Positions 10,549-18,784 of a stretch of DNA of 45,000 nucleotides are shown one piece after another. Both the position numbers and the translations under genes were made by a program. Below the pieces are notes generated by a model. The model was not told the origin of the DNA. It worked only from the letters and a program-made list of their open reading frames with translations, and did no database searches. Source of the DNA: Leptospira sanjuanensis. GTDB taxonomy: Bacteria; Spirochaetota; Leptospiria; Leptospirales; Leptospiraceae. Numbering within the stretch: position 1 is the stretch's first letter; the number at the start of each line of letters is the position of its first letter. Location: the NCBI RefSeq assembly GCF_022267375.1, contig NZ_JAIZBH010000001.1, forward strand, positions 2,787,501 through 2,832,500. Reading direction: 5' to 3'.

Positions 10549-11820
10549 TCAAAAAGTCGACAAGGTCAAAGCGGCCAGAATGACTTCTTCGGGACGTTCT
10601 CCCATCGAATGATCGGTAAGATTTTTGATTCCGAACGTTCCTCCGTGTTTTCTAATAACGATATCGGCTAACGTTAAACCCAAACCGGAAAAGACCTTTT
10701 CCGTTTTGACTTTTTCATCAATGAACTTTGCAAGACGATAAAATGGCTGTTTTACGAGATCCTCTTGTTCCTGCGAAATTCCGTCCATGTACGTTTCATC
10801 AAACTTATTCTTAACGTAAAGATTGAAAAGTCCGGCCTTTGCGGAGAAATAAACGTTGATCTTGCTCCCGGTTTCCGAATATTTCAGAGCGTTTACCAGA
10901 AGTTCGTGAAAAACGACGATAAACGAATCTAAATCGACTTTCACGGACAAATTGCGGGGAAGCAGTTTTCCGTTTCCGATTTTAAAGGTAAGCTTTCTTT
11001 CCGCGATATACTCGGATTCGTCCCGTTCGAAATTATAAAAACATTCGGATAATTTTTCGATCAATTCCGGGACCAAAATCGGTTCCGACTTAACTTCGAT
11101 GTCCCGATTCAATAACGTCAAAGTCTCTTCGAGACGATTCGCGTTTTTTTCGATGTATTGCGCGTTCTCCGAAAGCATGGTCATCAATTCTTCCGAAATA
11201 GCGTATTTGGAATCCTTTTTTTCGGCGGAACTGCGGATCATTTTGACCAATGTGATCAAAGCGCCGATTCCCCCGCCGCTGAATAAAGCGTATTTAATAT
11301 TGTTGAGTGTAGTCTTTGAAAGTTCGAGCAAAGAATCCAACTCCGTCAGTTTGGAACGCTTGTAAGAAGCCCAATCCAATTGTTCACGCAGACGAATGTC
11401 CGATTCCTGATCGAAGAGGCGTTCAAGTCTTCGATTATGAAGTTCTTGAGCGATCTCGTTCACCACCGCGCGATAGGAAGTAATATCGACCGGTTTAATG
11501 ATATAATGGAAGACTCCGAGATTCATCGTATCGATAATCGTATGCGGTTCATCGTGACTCGTCATTACTACGAAAATGGAATCGGGCTGTTCCCGTTTTA
11601 CCGTTTCCATAAACTTCTTTCCGTCCATCACAGGCATTTCCAAATCGACGAAGTACGCGTCGGGTTTAAATTCTTCTTTTTTTTCAAGAGCCTGCACTCC
11701 GTTCTGAACGCCGCAGTATTCAAGACCGATATGTTGAAACAAGTGTCCCAAATTCGCTCTTAAAAGATGATCATCTTCGACGATCATGATTTTAGGAAGA
11801 AGCAAAGTATCGTTACCCAT
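10549..11820 (-). CDS. response regulator fused to a HATPase domain
   Basis: 423 residues. The receiver occupies about residues 9-125: IMIVEDDHLL, phospho-acceptor Asp59 in YFVDLEMPVMDG, VVMTSHD and the Lys of IIKPVD. A helical linker follows, then a GHKL ATPase with HELLVNALKYSETG as N-box and SGLGLTLADIVIRKHGG as G2 box. No histidine lies in the linker helix where a phospho-acceptor is expected; the local sequence is NNIKYALFSGGGIGALI. It is therefore a receiver-controlled ATPase rather than an ordinary hybrid kinase, and may act as an anti-sigma-like switch or a kinase on a partner (inference). It is a single-gene unit converging on pepA. Confidence 0.85.
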   Translation of the reverse strand: MGNDTLLLPKIMIVEDDHLLRANLGHLFQHIGLEYCGVQNGVQALEKKEEFKPDAYFVDLEMPVMDGKKFMETVKREQPDSIFVVMTSHDEPHTIIDTMNLGVFHYIIKPVDITSYRAVVNEIAQELHNRRLERLFDQESDIRLREQLDWASYKRSKLTELDSLLELSKTTLNNIKYALFSGGGIGALITLVKMIRSSAEKKDSKYAISEELMTMLSENAQYIEKNANRLEETLTLLNRDIEVKSEPILVPELIEKLSECFYNFERDESEYIAERKLTFKIGNGKLLPRNLSVKVDLDSFIVVFHELLVNALKYSETGSKINVYFSAKAGLFNLYVKNKFDETYMDGISQEQEDLVKQPFYRLAKFIDEKVKTEKVFSGLGLTLADIVIRKHGGTFGIKNLTDHSMGERPEEVILAALTLSTF

Positions 11821-12182
11821 TTAATTTATCCTAACCCTTTATAAGATGCGACTATCGTTTCAATGAAAAGGGGTTTAAGAGAACCGCACTCCTCGACCAC
11901 ACCCAAAAGTAAGACGGAAAAAGTTATATAAATCTTTTGGTTTAATCGATTTCGGAAAAAAAGGTGGGATTCGAAAAGCGATTCGGTTTAAAAAAGAAAT
12001 TCGAAACAAAATGCATCACTCCGGTAATAATAAAAACGAATCGGGATCGAAATATACTCGTGCCTTCAGATTCTTTGAAAAATATATAACTAAGGTAATA
12101 TCGAATTTGTGAACAAAGACAACTTCTCCGCTCACAAATTCATTTTAGAAATTTTATCTGCAAATTCTCGACATTCTTTTCT
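11821..12182. other. 362-bp intergenic region with a perfect inverted repeat
   Basis: No gene-like frame is seen. The region is A/T-rich near 12075-12100. Its one clear structure is a 10-bp perfect inverted repeat, GAATTTGTGA (12103-12112) and TCACAAATTC (12132-12141), with 19 bp between the arms. It lies about 40 bp beyond the stop of the minus-strand gene at 12183, so it could be a terminator or an operator. The promoter of the receiver-ATPase gene should lie near 11830-11900, but no confident -10/-35 pair was found. Confidence 0.5.
12103..12141. repeat. GAATTTGTGA inverted repeat
   Basis: Ten-base arms with no mismatch, centre to centre 29 bp. The spacing suits either a long-loop terminator or two half-sites of a DNA-binding protein. 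Confidence 0.6.
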
Positions 12183-13034
12183 TTAGATTGTTGCCAACGC
12201 CGCATTTGCGAGATCGTAACCTCCGGTTTGCCTCGGATGAAAGTTCGGTTTCAGATAAAGAAAGAACGCGTGGGCCGTTTCTAAAAAGAGAATTTTCCCG
12301 AAAGGACGAGACGCTTTTAGATCTTGAAAATACTTTTTGAATCCCACTTCGGAATCTGTCAGAATAAACCAGTGCTGAAAAAACGCGACGTAACCCCAAA
12401 AAATCCAGGACGCTAAAAAGAATCCGAAGATGCGAAGCAGGTAGCTGTTCGATACGGTTTGAAGCACGTCATACGCCACCGACTTATGCTCGATCTCTTC
12501 GCAAGCGTGCCATAGAAGAAGTTCGCGCATTTCTCCGTAAGCCTTATCGTGAAATCCGTGTCTGAGCGTGATCTCGCCCATCGTCGCGGTGTAGTGTTCC
12601 ATTCCCGCGGTCACGGAAAGTTTCAATTTCTTTCCGAAAAAAAATTCGAAAAACGGAAGCATCACTTGGAACGCACTCCATTCGAAAAATTTCACGAAAC
12701 GACTGACTGGCTTCCCTTGTTTTGCAAGCACTTCCAAGACCTTTTCGTGTTCCTTTCCGTGCTGCACTTCTTGTCCGATAAACGCCTTGATCGCCGTTTG
12801 TAATTTCGGGTCGGTAACTTGATCCGCATAAGCCTTCACGCTTTTGATAAAGAATCGTTCTCCTTCCGGAAAAAGTATATGATACGAATTGATGATATGC
12901 GTGATGAAAGAATTCCCCGCAAAATAGTGATTGGGAAGATCGCCCATTCCTTCAAAATCCATCTTTCGGACGGTCGGTTGATTTGCGTCGATGGGTTTTA
13001 AGTTTCTCGTTTTCGTTTTGATTTCAAGGGTCAT
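12183..13034 (-). CDS. predicted metal-dependent hydrolase (PF10118 type)
   Basis: 283 residues matching the DUF2236-neighbouring PF10118 family of ferritin-like, probably di-iron proteins. Candidate metal ligands are in EVQHGKEH, GMEHYTATM and WHACEEIEHKSVAYD, which supply the paired E-x-x-H motifs. Two hydrophobic stretches near residues 205-232 suggest membrane contact. Members are often found with short-chain dehydrogenases and TetR regulators in lipid or hydrocarbon metabolism, and the same neighbours are present here. The ATG at 13032-13034 has a GGAG site 8 nt upstream. The biochemical reaction is not known. Confidence 0.8.
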   Translation of the reverse strand: MTLEIKTKTRNLKPIDANQPTVRKMDFEGMGDLPNHYFAGNSFITHIINSYHILFPEGERFFIKSVKAYADQVTDPKLQTAIKAFIGQEVQHGKEHEKVLEVLAKQGKPVSRFVKFFEWSAFQVMLPFFEFFFGKKLKLSVTAGMEHYTATMGEITLRHGFHDKAYGEMRELLLWHACEEIEHKSVAYDVLQTVSNSYLLRIFGFFLASWIFWGYVAFFQHWFILTDSEVGFKKYFQDLKASRPFGKILFLETAHAFFLYLKPNFHPRQTGGYDLANAALATI

Positions 13035-13299
13035 GATTTCACTCCTTCAAACTTATCTTTTTATGTTTGTAGCGATCACTATAGAATATTCTAAACCGAA
13101 GCTCGCGCCGATCTCTGAAAAACTCTGGCCGATTTCGAAATCAGCAGAAAAAATCACCCGTTTTTCGGGGAAAGTGGACGGAACTCCGGCCGAAATCCCG
13201 GATCACCGCGGAGTCCGCGTCTGAAAACGGCCGAAAGGATCACAAAGTGTAGGAACTCCCCGAAAAACTCCCCGTCTCCGGCAAAATTCCCAAGCGGTT
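13035..13299. other. intergenic region carrying mini-hairpin repeats
   Basis: 265 bp between the tetR stop and the start of the downstream PF10118-type gene on the minus strand. It holds an exact 18-mer at 13174-13191 and a degraded copy GTGTAGGAACTCCCCG near 13247-13262. No gene-like frame is evident. It also supplies the leader and ribosome binding site (GGAG) of the PF10118-type gene. Confidence 0.5.
13174..13191. repeat. dispersed 18-mer hairpin (intergenic)
   Basis: GTGGACGGAACTCCGGCC, identical to the copy at 44159-44176 and, in reverse, to those at 8368-8385 and 17960-17977. Confidence 0.8.
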
Positions 13300-13953
13300 T
13301 TACGACAAATTCTTCTGTAATCCCGCCAGCATGGAAACGATTCCGACTTCCAAAGTGTGAAAAAAATCGATTCGAAAAACGGTAAAATCGGGAGAAGAAT
13401 TCAAAACTTTCGTAACGATCGGAGCCGGTTCCGCGTGGTGCCAAAGACCGGTGATCAGCGCGTGTAGGTAGGTGAGAAATAAAATCGCGTCCTCGTTCTT
13501 TTTGAATTTTAGAACCCGACAAAGTTCCGGGGCCGATTCGAGAACACTTTTGCGAACGGAATCTTTTAGACGAAAGGCGCTTTCATACACGATATTCTTT
13601 TCCAAAAGCGCCGACGCGATCGCCATCAATCGAACGGTTCTCTGATTTTCTTTTAACGAGTTGGTGATCCATTGCGCCAATTCCGACGCGGAAAGACCCG
13701 GATTTTTAGAACGAAGAAACGCCTGAAATGCCGCGAACCAAGCTTCGTAATCCATCCGATGAATTTCGAGAAAAAGTTCTTCCTTGGTTTTGAAATAAAG
13801 ATACAACGTGCCCTTGGCCACGCCGGCCTTCTTCGCGATTTGATCCATGGAAATCTTTTCGAAGGAAGATTTGTTAAACAAGGAAATCGCGGCCTTGACC
13901 AAAAGATCCTTTTTGACCTTCTTATCGTCGTCTTTTACTGCGCGGCTTTTCAT
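13300..13953 (-). CDS. TetR-family transcriptional regulator
   Basis: 217 residues from ATG 13951-13953. The frame stays open to 14076, but upstream residues are not TetR-like and would run into the operator region. The helix-turn-helix is clear: LVKAAISLFNKSSFEKISMD, then IAKKAGVAKGTLYLYFKTKEELF. The C-terminal ligand domain is variable and contains a hydrophobic stretch (AILFLTYLHALITGLWHH). The gene diverges from the SDR-MBL operon, and three palindromes in the shared region fit an autoregulated repressor. The likely effector is a lipid or hydrophobic compound (inference). Confidence 0.88.
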   Translation of the reverse strand: MKSRAVKDDDKKVKKDLLVKAAISLFNKSSFEKISMDQIAKKAGVAKGTLYLYFKTKEELFLEIHRMDYEAWFAAFQAFLRSKNPGLSASELAQWITNSLKENQRTVRLMAIASALLEKNIVYESAFRLKDSVRKSVLESAPELCRVLKFKKNEDAILFLTYLHALITGLWHHAEPAPIVTKVLNSSPDFTVFRIDFFHTLEVGIVSMLAGLQKNLS

Positions 13954-14075
13954 CGGATCGGGTTCTTGTTTCAAGGAAGAATTCGTGATCGATTCCCCTC
14001 TTTTCCAACAATCGGAGTTCCGTTTACAAACACAATCCTCTTTTCCCGAAAACCCCGTTCCGTTTTCCATTGACA

Positions 14076-14132
14076 ATGACTTAAGGTCATTATAAATTGA
14101 CCAAAAGTCATTTTTAAATGACCCACAGTCAT
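14076..14132. promoter_or_regulatory. three tandem TetR-type operators, 21-bp spacing
   Basis: The pattern ATGAC-N5-GTCAT occurs at 14076-14090 (spacer TTAAG), 14097-14111 (first base T, spacer CAAAA) and 14118-14132 (spacer CCACA). The start-to-start distance is exactly 21 bp both times, two helical turns, so all sites face the same side of the DNA. The array ends 19 bp before the SDR start codon and lies upstream of tetR. It is very likely the binding region of the adjacent TetR protein, blocking RNA polymerase on one or both sides. Confidence 0.8.
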
Positions 14133-14151
14133 CAAAAGGAGAAAAATAAGA

Positions 14152-14985
14152 ATGAAACGCAAAACTGTTTTAATCACGGGAACTTCTTCCGGAATCGGAA
14201 AAGCGGCGGCAAAACATTTCCAAGCAAAAGGTTGGAACGTGATCGCGACGATGAGAAATCCGGAAAAAGAAACGGAACTGAGAAATCTTCCCAATCTTCT
14301 TTGCACAAAACTCGACGTCACCGACGGACAGAGCATCGACAAAGCGATCGCGGAAGGCATCAAAGCGTTCGGAGAAATCGACGTTCTAGTCAACAACGCG
14401 GGTTACGGGCTCGTCGGTCCGTTCGAAGGCGCAAGCAAAGAACAGATCCAAAGACAATTCGATACGAACGTGTTCGGCGCGATGGATGTGATTCGGAAAA
14501 TTCTTCCCCACTTCCGCAAAAAAAGAAAAGGACTCATCATCAACGTCGCGTCGATGGGCGGAAGAATCACCTTCCCTCTTTATAGCCTTTATCATTCCAC
14601 GAAATGGGCGCTCGAAGGTTTTACGGAATCACTTCAATACGAACTTCATCCGTTCGGAATCCGAGTTAAACTCATCGAACCGGGCGCGATCGCGACCGAC
14701 TTTATCGGACGTTCCTCCGATTCCACTTCCGAACAAGCTCCGGAAGAATATAAACGATTCTCCGAAACGGTTTTCAAGAATATGGAAGACGCGATGATGA
14801 CAAGCCGAAGCGAAGCGGTCGCAAAAACGATCTTTAAAGCCGCAAAAAGCTCTTCCAAACGTCTGCGTTACGTGGTCGGAATGGACGCGAAAACTCTTTT
14901 GGGATTGCGTAAATTTCTTTCCGACCGAGTCTTATTCGGGATGATGAAGTTCGCTTTACTTAGATCCGCAAAAGTCGCGGCTTAA
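14152..14985 (+). CDS. short-chain dehydrogenase/reductase
   Basis: 277 residues with a classical SDR Rossmann fold. The cofactor loop TGTSSGIG is at residues 9-16, NNAG near residue 82, and the catalytic Ser-Tyr-Lys set is in VASMGG and YHSTKWALEG. EPGAIATDF follows as the usual PG motif. It should oxidise or reduce a hydroxyl/keto group with NAD(P)H in the cytoplasm. The ATG at 14152 follows AAGGAG. The MBL lipoprotein gene begins 21 nt after the stop, so both are probably repressed together by the divergent TetR. Confidence 0.9.
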   Translation: MKRKTVLITGTSSGIGKAAAKHFQAKGWNVIATMRNPEKETELRNLPNLLCTKLDVTDGQSIDKAIAEGIKAFGEIDVLVNNAGYGLVGPFEGASKEQIQRQFDTNVFGAMDVIRKILPHFRKKRKGLIINVASMGGRITFPLYSLYHSTKWALEGFTESLQYELHPFGIRVKLIEPGAIATDFIGRSSDSTSEQAPEEYKRFSETVFKNMEDAMMTSRSEAVAKTIFKAAKSSSKRLRYVVGMDAKTLLGLRKFLSDRVLFGMMKFALLRSAKVAA

Positions 14986-15006
14986 GTTCGTCTTCAAGGA
15001 GAAAGT

Positions 15007-16134
15007 ATGTACGGAAATCGGATTCAAAAAGTTTCATTCTTATCTTTGATCTTTCTGATCGCGATCGTCGTTTCGGTTCTTATGCAGACGGCTTGTCTGA
15101 GTTCCTTCGGCGGAACTCCCGAAGGCAAACGTCTGGAAAGAATGAAAACGTCGAAGATGTATCGGGACGGATTATTCGAAAACGATCCGTATGTGCCAAT
15201 GCTCGTCGCCGGTTCTTACACCGAAATGCTCTGGAGACAATTGTTCGGAAGCGAACAAAGAATTCCTCCTGCGCCGATTCCCGTCGTTTATCCCGATCCG
15301 AAACAGTTTCCGGAGAATGCTTCGCCCGGTTTGAGAGCCATTTGGCTCGGACATGCGTCCGTTTTGGTTGAAATCGACGGAGTGAGAATTCTCACCGATC
15401 CCGTGTTTGCGGATAAGGTTTCCCCGTTCACAAGCTTCGGTCCGGAACGATTTTTTCCACCTCCGATCGCACTGGAGAATTTACCGAAGATCGACGCGGT
15501 CGTGATTTCCCACGATCACTACGATCATCTCGATATGAACACCGCCAAACGCCTAACGTCGAAAGGAACGAAGTATTTTATTCCGCTCGGAGTCGGCGCG
15601 CATCTCGAGCGCTGGGGAATTCCGGAAAGTCAAATCGTAGAACTGGATTGGTGGGAAAAAGGCAATGTCGGAAAAGTAGAGATCGTCTGTACGCCTGCGG
15701 TTCATTATTCGGGCAGAGGACTTTTTAACCGTAAGTCTACTCTTTGGTCTTCTTGGAGCGTGATCGGTCCCGAAAATAAATTCTTTCATAGCGGAGACAC
15801 GGGTTATTCTCCTCATTTTGCGGAAATCGGAAAACGTCTCGGGCCGTTCGATCTGACTTCGATCAAGGTCGGAGCCTACGATTACACTTGGGAAGGAATT
15901 CACATGAATCCGGAAAAAGCCGTCCAAGCGCATCTGGATCTTAAATCGAAACGAATGCTTCCGGTTCATTGGGGAACGTTCAATCTTGCGATTCATTCCT
16001 GGGAAGAACCGATCCGCAGAACCGTCGACGCGGCAAAACCGCATTCCGTCGATCTGGTCACACCGAAACCCGGGGAAACCGTGGACGGAAGAACGGCCTT
16101 TTCTTCCGAAACCTGGTGGGATAAGGTTCGTTAA
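15007..16134 (+). CDS. metallo-beta-lactamase-fold lipoprotein (UlaG/NAPE-PLD-like)
   Basis: 375 residues. The leader ends in LMQTAC with Cys30 as the likely lipidated residue. The metal-binding motif SHDHYDHLD (His169, His171, Asp173, His174) is complete. Later metal ligands are in TPAVHYSGRG, HSGDTGYSP and LPVHWGTFNL. The arrangement resembles the UlaG/RomA/NAPE-hydrolysing phospholipase D branch, which acts on phosphodiesters or lactones. The ATG follows AAGGAGA. With the SDR and the TetR operators it forms a small regulated lipid-like pathway module whose substrate is unknown. Confidence 0.87.
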   Translation: MYGNRIQKVSFLSLIFLIAIVVSVLMQTACLSSFGGTPEGKRLERMKTSKMYRDGLFENDPYVPMLVAGSYTEMLWRQLFGSEQRIPPAPIPVVYPDPKQFPENASPGLRAIWLGHASVLVEIDGVRILTDPVFADKVSPFTSFGPERFFPPPIALENLPKIDAVVISHDHYDHLDMNTAKRLTSKGTKYFIPLGVGAHLERWGIPESQIVELDWWEKGNVGKVEIVCTPAVHYSGRGLFNRKSTLWSSWSVIGPENKFFHSGDTGYSPHFAEIGKRLGPFDLTSIKVGAYDYTWEGIHMNPEKAVQAHLDLKSKRMLPVHWGTFNLAIHSWEEPIRRTVDAAKPHSVDLVTPKPGETVDGRTAFSSETWWDKVR

Positions 16135-16251
16135 AGGAGAAATCGGCGAAAAACGGGATCATTGCAAATAATTATGATATTCTAATATTTCTTGATCTCG
16201 CTGCGAATTCCTATCCTTACGGCGTCCAAATCCGGTCTCGTTTTTTATCTT

Positions 16252-16923
16252 TCAGCGAATTTCGTTTTCCTCTTGAACCCATTCGGATGCGGTTTTGACC
16301 TTTGCAAAAATGTAACCGAGCGCGGATAAAAAAGAAGCGTGTACATCCGCGGCGGGAATTTTCCTTTTTTCAAAAGAGAGTTCGCGGGTTGCACAAGCGT
16401 CTCCGATCACGACAATCTCCCTAAATCCAAGATCGAAAGCCGCGCGCACCGTGGAATCGACAACCATGTGGGTCATCATTCCGTAGATCACAAGACGTTC
16501 GATTTTTCTCGATTTTAATTCTTTCTCTAAATTCGTATTCAAAAACGCGTTCACCGTATGTTTTACGAGCGTAACTTCTCCGTCGACGGGCGCGTTCGAT
16601 TCCTCGAAGTTCACGCCGTCCGTTCCCGGAAAGAAAAACGTCGCACCCTTCCGAGTCGATACATGCTGCACGTGAAAAACGGGCCAATTCTTTTTCCGAA
16701 AAAAATCCAAAACGATTCTCCCTTGCAAAGCCGCCGCCTTCGCTCCCGACAGCTCGAATTTTCCTCCGGGAAAAAAATCGTTTTGTACATCCAAGATCAA
16801 AAGGGCCGTACGATCCCGATTCGTTTCGGAAGAATCCGATTTTTCTTTTCCTGCGATGCTCGCACAGGAAAAGATCCAGAAAAAAAGAATCGGAATCATT
16901 CCCGCTTTTTTGATGAAATCCAT
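16252..16923 (-). CDS. isochorismatase-fold lipoprotein lacking the catalytic Cys
   Basis: 223 residues. The leader ends in FWIFSC, a plausible spirochaetal lipobox. The cysteine-hydrolase fold is clear: LLILDVQNDFF carries the Asp, VKHTVNAF the Lys. Where the family has GMMTHMCVDST the sequence reads GMMTHMVVDST, so the nucleophilic Cys is Val. EntB-type isochorismatases also lack Cys (they have Gly), so activity on another substrate is possible, but amidase activity is unlikely. It diverges from a LysR gene, a usual arrangement for a regulated target. The ribosome binding site is AGAGAGG. Confidence 0.87.
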   Translation of the reverse strand: MDFIKKAGMIPILFFWIFSCASIAGKEKSDSSETNRDRTALLILDVQNDFFPGGKFELSGAKAAALQGRIVLDFFRKKNWPVFHVQHVSTRKGATFFFPGTDGVNFEESNAPVDGEVTLVKHTVNAFLNTNLEKELKSRKIERLVIYGMMTHMVVDSTVRAAFDLGFREIVVIGDACATRELSFEKRKIPAADVHASFLSALGYIFAKVKTASEWVQEENEIR

Positions 16924-16933
16924 AACACCTCTC

Positions 16934-16952
16934 TTTCGAAACGTTTTCGAAA
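16934..16952. promoter_or_regulatory. palindrome in the isochorismatase/LysR divergent region
   Basis: TTTCGAA-ACGTT-TTCGAAA has perfect 7-bp arms and a 5-bp spacer. It lies 11 bp upstream of the isochorismatase-fold start and about 90 bp before the LysR start. It is a candidate operator for the LysR protein, although LysR sites more often lie farther upstream. Confidence 0.5.
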
Positions 16953-17044
16953 ATTCGACGTTCCGTATAGAATGTATTATAAAGGATTCATGGTATTCTT
17001 AAAAATGATTTGTTTTAATATTTAAAATCACAAATACTGATGGA

Positions 17045-17917
17045 ATGGAAATTTCGACTTTGAGAATCTTTCAGGAAATCGTTCGGCAGGGAAGCTTTAC
17101 CCGAGCCGCCGAAAAACTTCACTACGTTCAGTCGAACGTGACGATGCGGATTCAGATTTTGGAACGGGAACTCGGAGACAAACTTTTTCAGAGAACCAAA
17201 ACGGGCGTCACGCTTACTCCTAAGGGAAAGATACTTTCTGAATATGCAGAAAAAATAATATTTCTTTCCGACGAAGCACAAAAGGCGCTCTCCGGTTCCG
17301 GAGTACCCGAGGGTATGCTTCGGATCGGTTCCGGAGAGACCACCTCGTCCGTGCGTCTTCCTTCTTACATTACGAAATTTCATGCGAAATTTCCCAAGGT
17401 TCAACTTTCGATCGTTCCGGGGAATACGGGAGATCTGCTTCAAAGTATTCTCCGCAGAGAATTGGACGGTGCGTTTTTGTATGACGACTTTTCCCATCCC
17501 GAAACCGCCGCGTATCCAGTCTTTACGGAAACCCTCAAGGTCGTAGCTCCTAAAGGATTCAAAATGAAAAAGCCATTCGACTCGTTTCAGGAAAATCGAT
17601 CGATCCTCGTTTTTAAACCGGGCTGCATTTTTCGAAATCGTCTGGAACGATGGCTCTTTGCCCAAAAGGCCGGACCGGTTCATGCGGTGGAATTGAATTC
17701 CATGGATGCAATTCTGTCCTGTGTCATGGCGGGAATGGGAATTTCCCTTTTGCCGGAATCGATCTTAAAATCGAGGAAATCGGAACGTTTCGTTCAGAGC
17801 GTCTCGATCCCAAAGGAATTCTCGCAAGTGAAAACCTACTTTGTGCTCCGTAAGGACGTTACACCGACCAGCGCTCTGAAAGAATTTCGGGATGGGCTGC
17901 TTTCTTCGACGGCCTGA
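17045..17917 (+). CDS. LysR-family transcriptional regulator
   Basis: 290 residues with an N-terminal winged helix-turn-helix (LRIFQEIVRQGSFTRAAEKL, QSNVTMRIQILERELGDKLF) and a C-terminal periplasmic-binding-like effector domain with the FLPES-type motif ISLLPESIL near residue 240. It probably controls itself and the divergent isochorismatase-fold gene. The ATG at 17045 lies just after A/T-rich DNA that may hold its promoter. The effector is unknown. Confidence 0.92.
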   Translation: MEISTLRIFQEIVRQGSFTRAAEKLHYVQSNVTMRIQILERELGDKLFQRTKTGVTLTPKGKILSEYAEKIIFLSDEAQKALSGSGVPEGMLRIGSGETTSSVRLPSYITKFHAKFPKVQLSIVPGNTGDLLQSILRRELDGAFLYDDFSHPETAAYPVFTETLKVVAPKGFKMKKPFDSFQENRSILVFKPGCIFRNRLERWLFAQKAGPVHAVELNSMDAILSCVMAGMGISLLPESILKSRKSERFVQSVSIPKEFSQVKTYFVLRKDVTPTSALKEFRDGLLSSTA

Positions 17918-17959
17918 CCTCCCTTTACTCCGCCGTACTGGAGATTTTCCCGGAATAAC

Positions 17960-17977
17960 GGCCGGAGTTCCGTCCAC
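17960..17977. repeat. dispersed 18-mer hairpin (intergenic, reverse orientation)
   Basis: GGCCGGAGTTCCGTCCAC lies 42 bp after the LysR stop, identical to 8368-8385. Confidence 0.8.
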
Positions 17978-18093
17978 TTCTCCCTGTTCCAGGGTTCCCC
18001 GAACCCGGAAGAAATACCTTGACTCATAGTGCGCCGCCAAAAAACTGGTCATAGATTGTGCGTTGCACAAATTTGAATCTACGGAGGCATCCA

Positions 18094-18747
18094 GTGAATT
18101 TTCGCAAGATGACCCGATTTCGTTTCCGGTATTTACTTTGGTTGCTCTTACCTTTGAGCTTCCAACTGCTTCTCGCACCTCTTGCAGGTGCTCTCCATCA
18201 GAAAAAGATCGTCGTGGACGAAGAATCCATAGAATTAGAGGCCATTCAGGCTTATATTGCGGAGGTCCGACCTTCTCTCTCCGCTGAATCGCTCCAAAAA
18301 CTCTCCCAAGTCATTCTTCAGGAATCCAGAAGGCTGGATTTAGAGTCCTGCACTTTTCGTTGTTCCGACACGGACAAGGTCAGCCTGCTCATCGGGTTGA
18401 TCCACCTGGAATCCGAATTCAAGGCTACGGCCCGTTCTCCGAAAGACGCACGCGGCTTCATGCAAATCATGCCCGCGACTGCGAGCTGGCTTTCCAGAAA
18501 AGAAGGCTGGCGAATCGACCTAAACGATCTCCACAAACCCGAAGTCAACATTCATCTCGGAGTTTCCTATCTGAACTACCTTTTGGAATTGAGAAAAGGT
18601 GACACACCGAAAGCGCTTCTTTCTTATAACGCAGGCCCAGGCGCCGTGGATCGTTGGGGAGGAGTTCCCAAATACAACGAGATCATTCTTTCTAACCAGA
18701 CGCGTTATCTCGAATTGAGAGAACAAATCTCGAACTCAGTTCCCTAA
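18094..18747 (+). CDS. lytic transglycosylase (SLT domain), exported
   Basis: 217 residues from GTG 18094, chosen because GGAGG stands 6 nt upstream; an in-frame GTG at 18058 has no such site. A basic start and long hydrophobic run (YLLWLLLPLSFQLLLAPLAG) form a signal peptide. The SLT fold follows: LIHLESEF carries the catalytic Glu, ARGFMQIMPATASWL and NIHLGVSYLNYLL are the family motifs, and LLSYNAGPGAVDRWGG closes the site. It cleaves peptidoglycan with formation of 1,6-anhydromuramic acid in the periplasm. Two cysteines (LESCTFRCSD) may form a disulfide. Confidence 0.93.
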   Translation: MNFRKMTRFRFRYLLWLLLPLSFQLLLAPLAGALHQKKIVVDEESIELEAIQAYIAEVRPSLSAESLQKLSQVILQESRRLDLESCTFRCSDTDKVSLLIGLIHLESEFKATARSPKDARGFMQIMPATASWLSRKEGWRIDLNDLHKPEVNIHLGVSYLNYLLELRKGDTPKALLSYNAGPGAVDRWGGVPKYNEIILSNQTRYLELREQISNSVP

Positions 18748-18762
18748 GTAATCGAGAACTCT

Positions 18763-18784
18763 TGCAAGCCTCGATTGGCTTGCA
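18763..18784. terminator. hairpin after the transglycosylase gene
   Basis: TGCAAGCC-TCGATT-GGCTTGCA has a perfect 8-bp stem 15 nt after the stop codon. A U tract is lacking, so termination is inferred from position. Confidence 0.45.

Noticed and set aside
18655..18675. GAGGAGTTCCCAAA in the transglycosylase as a mini-hairpin copy
   Set aside because: It encodes the ordinary family sequence GGVPKYNE and lacks both stem arms.
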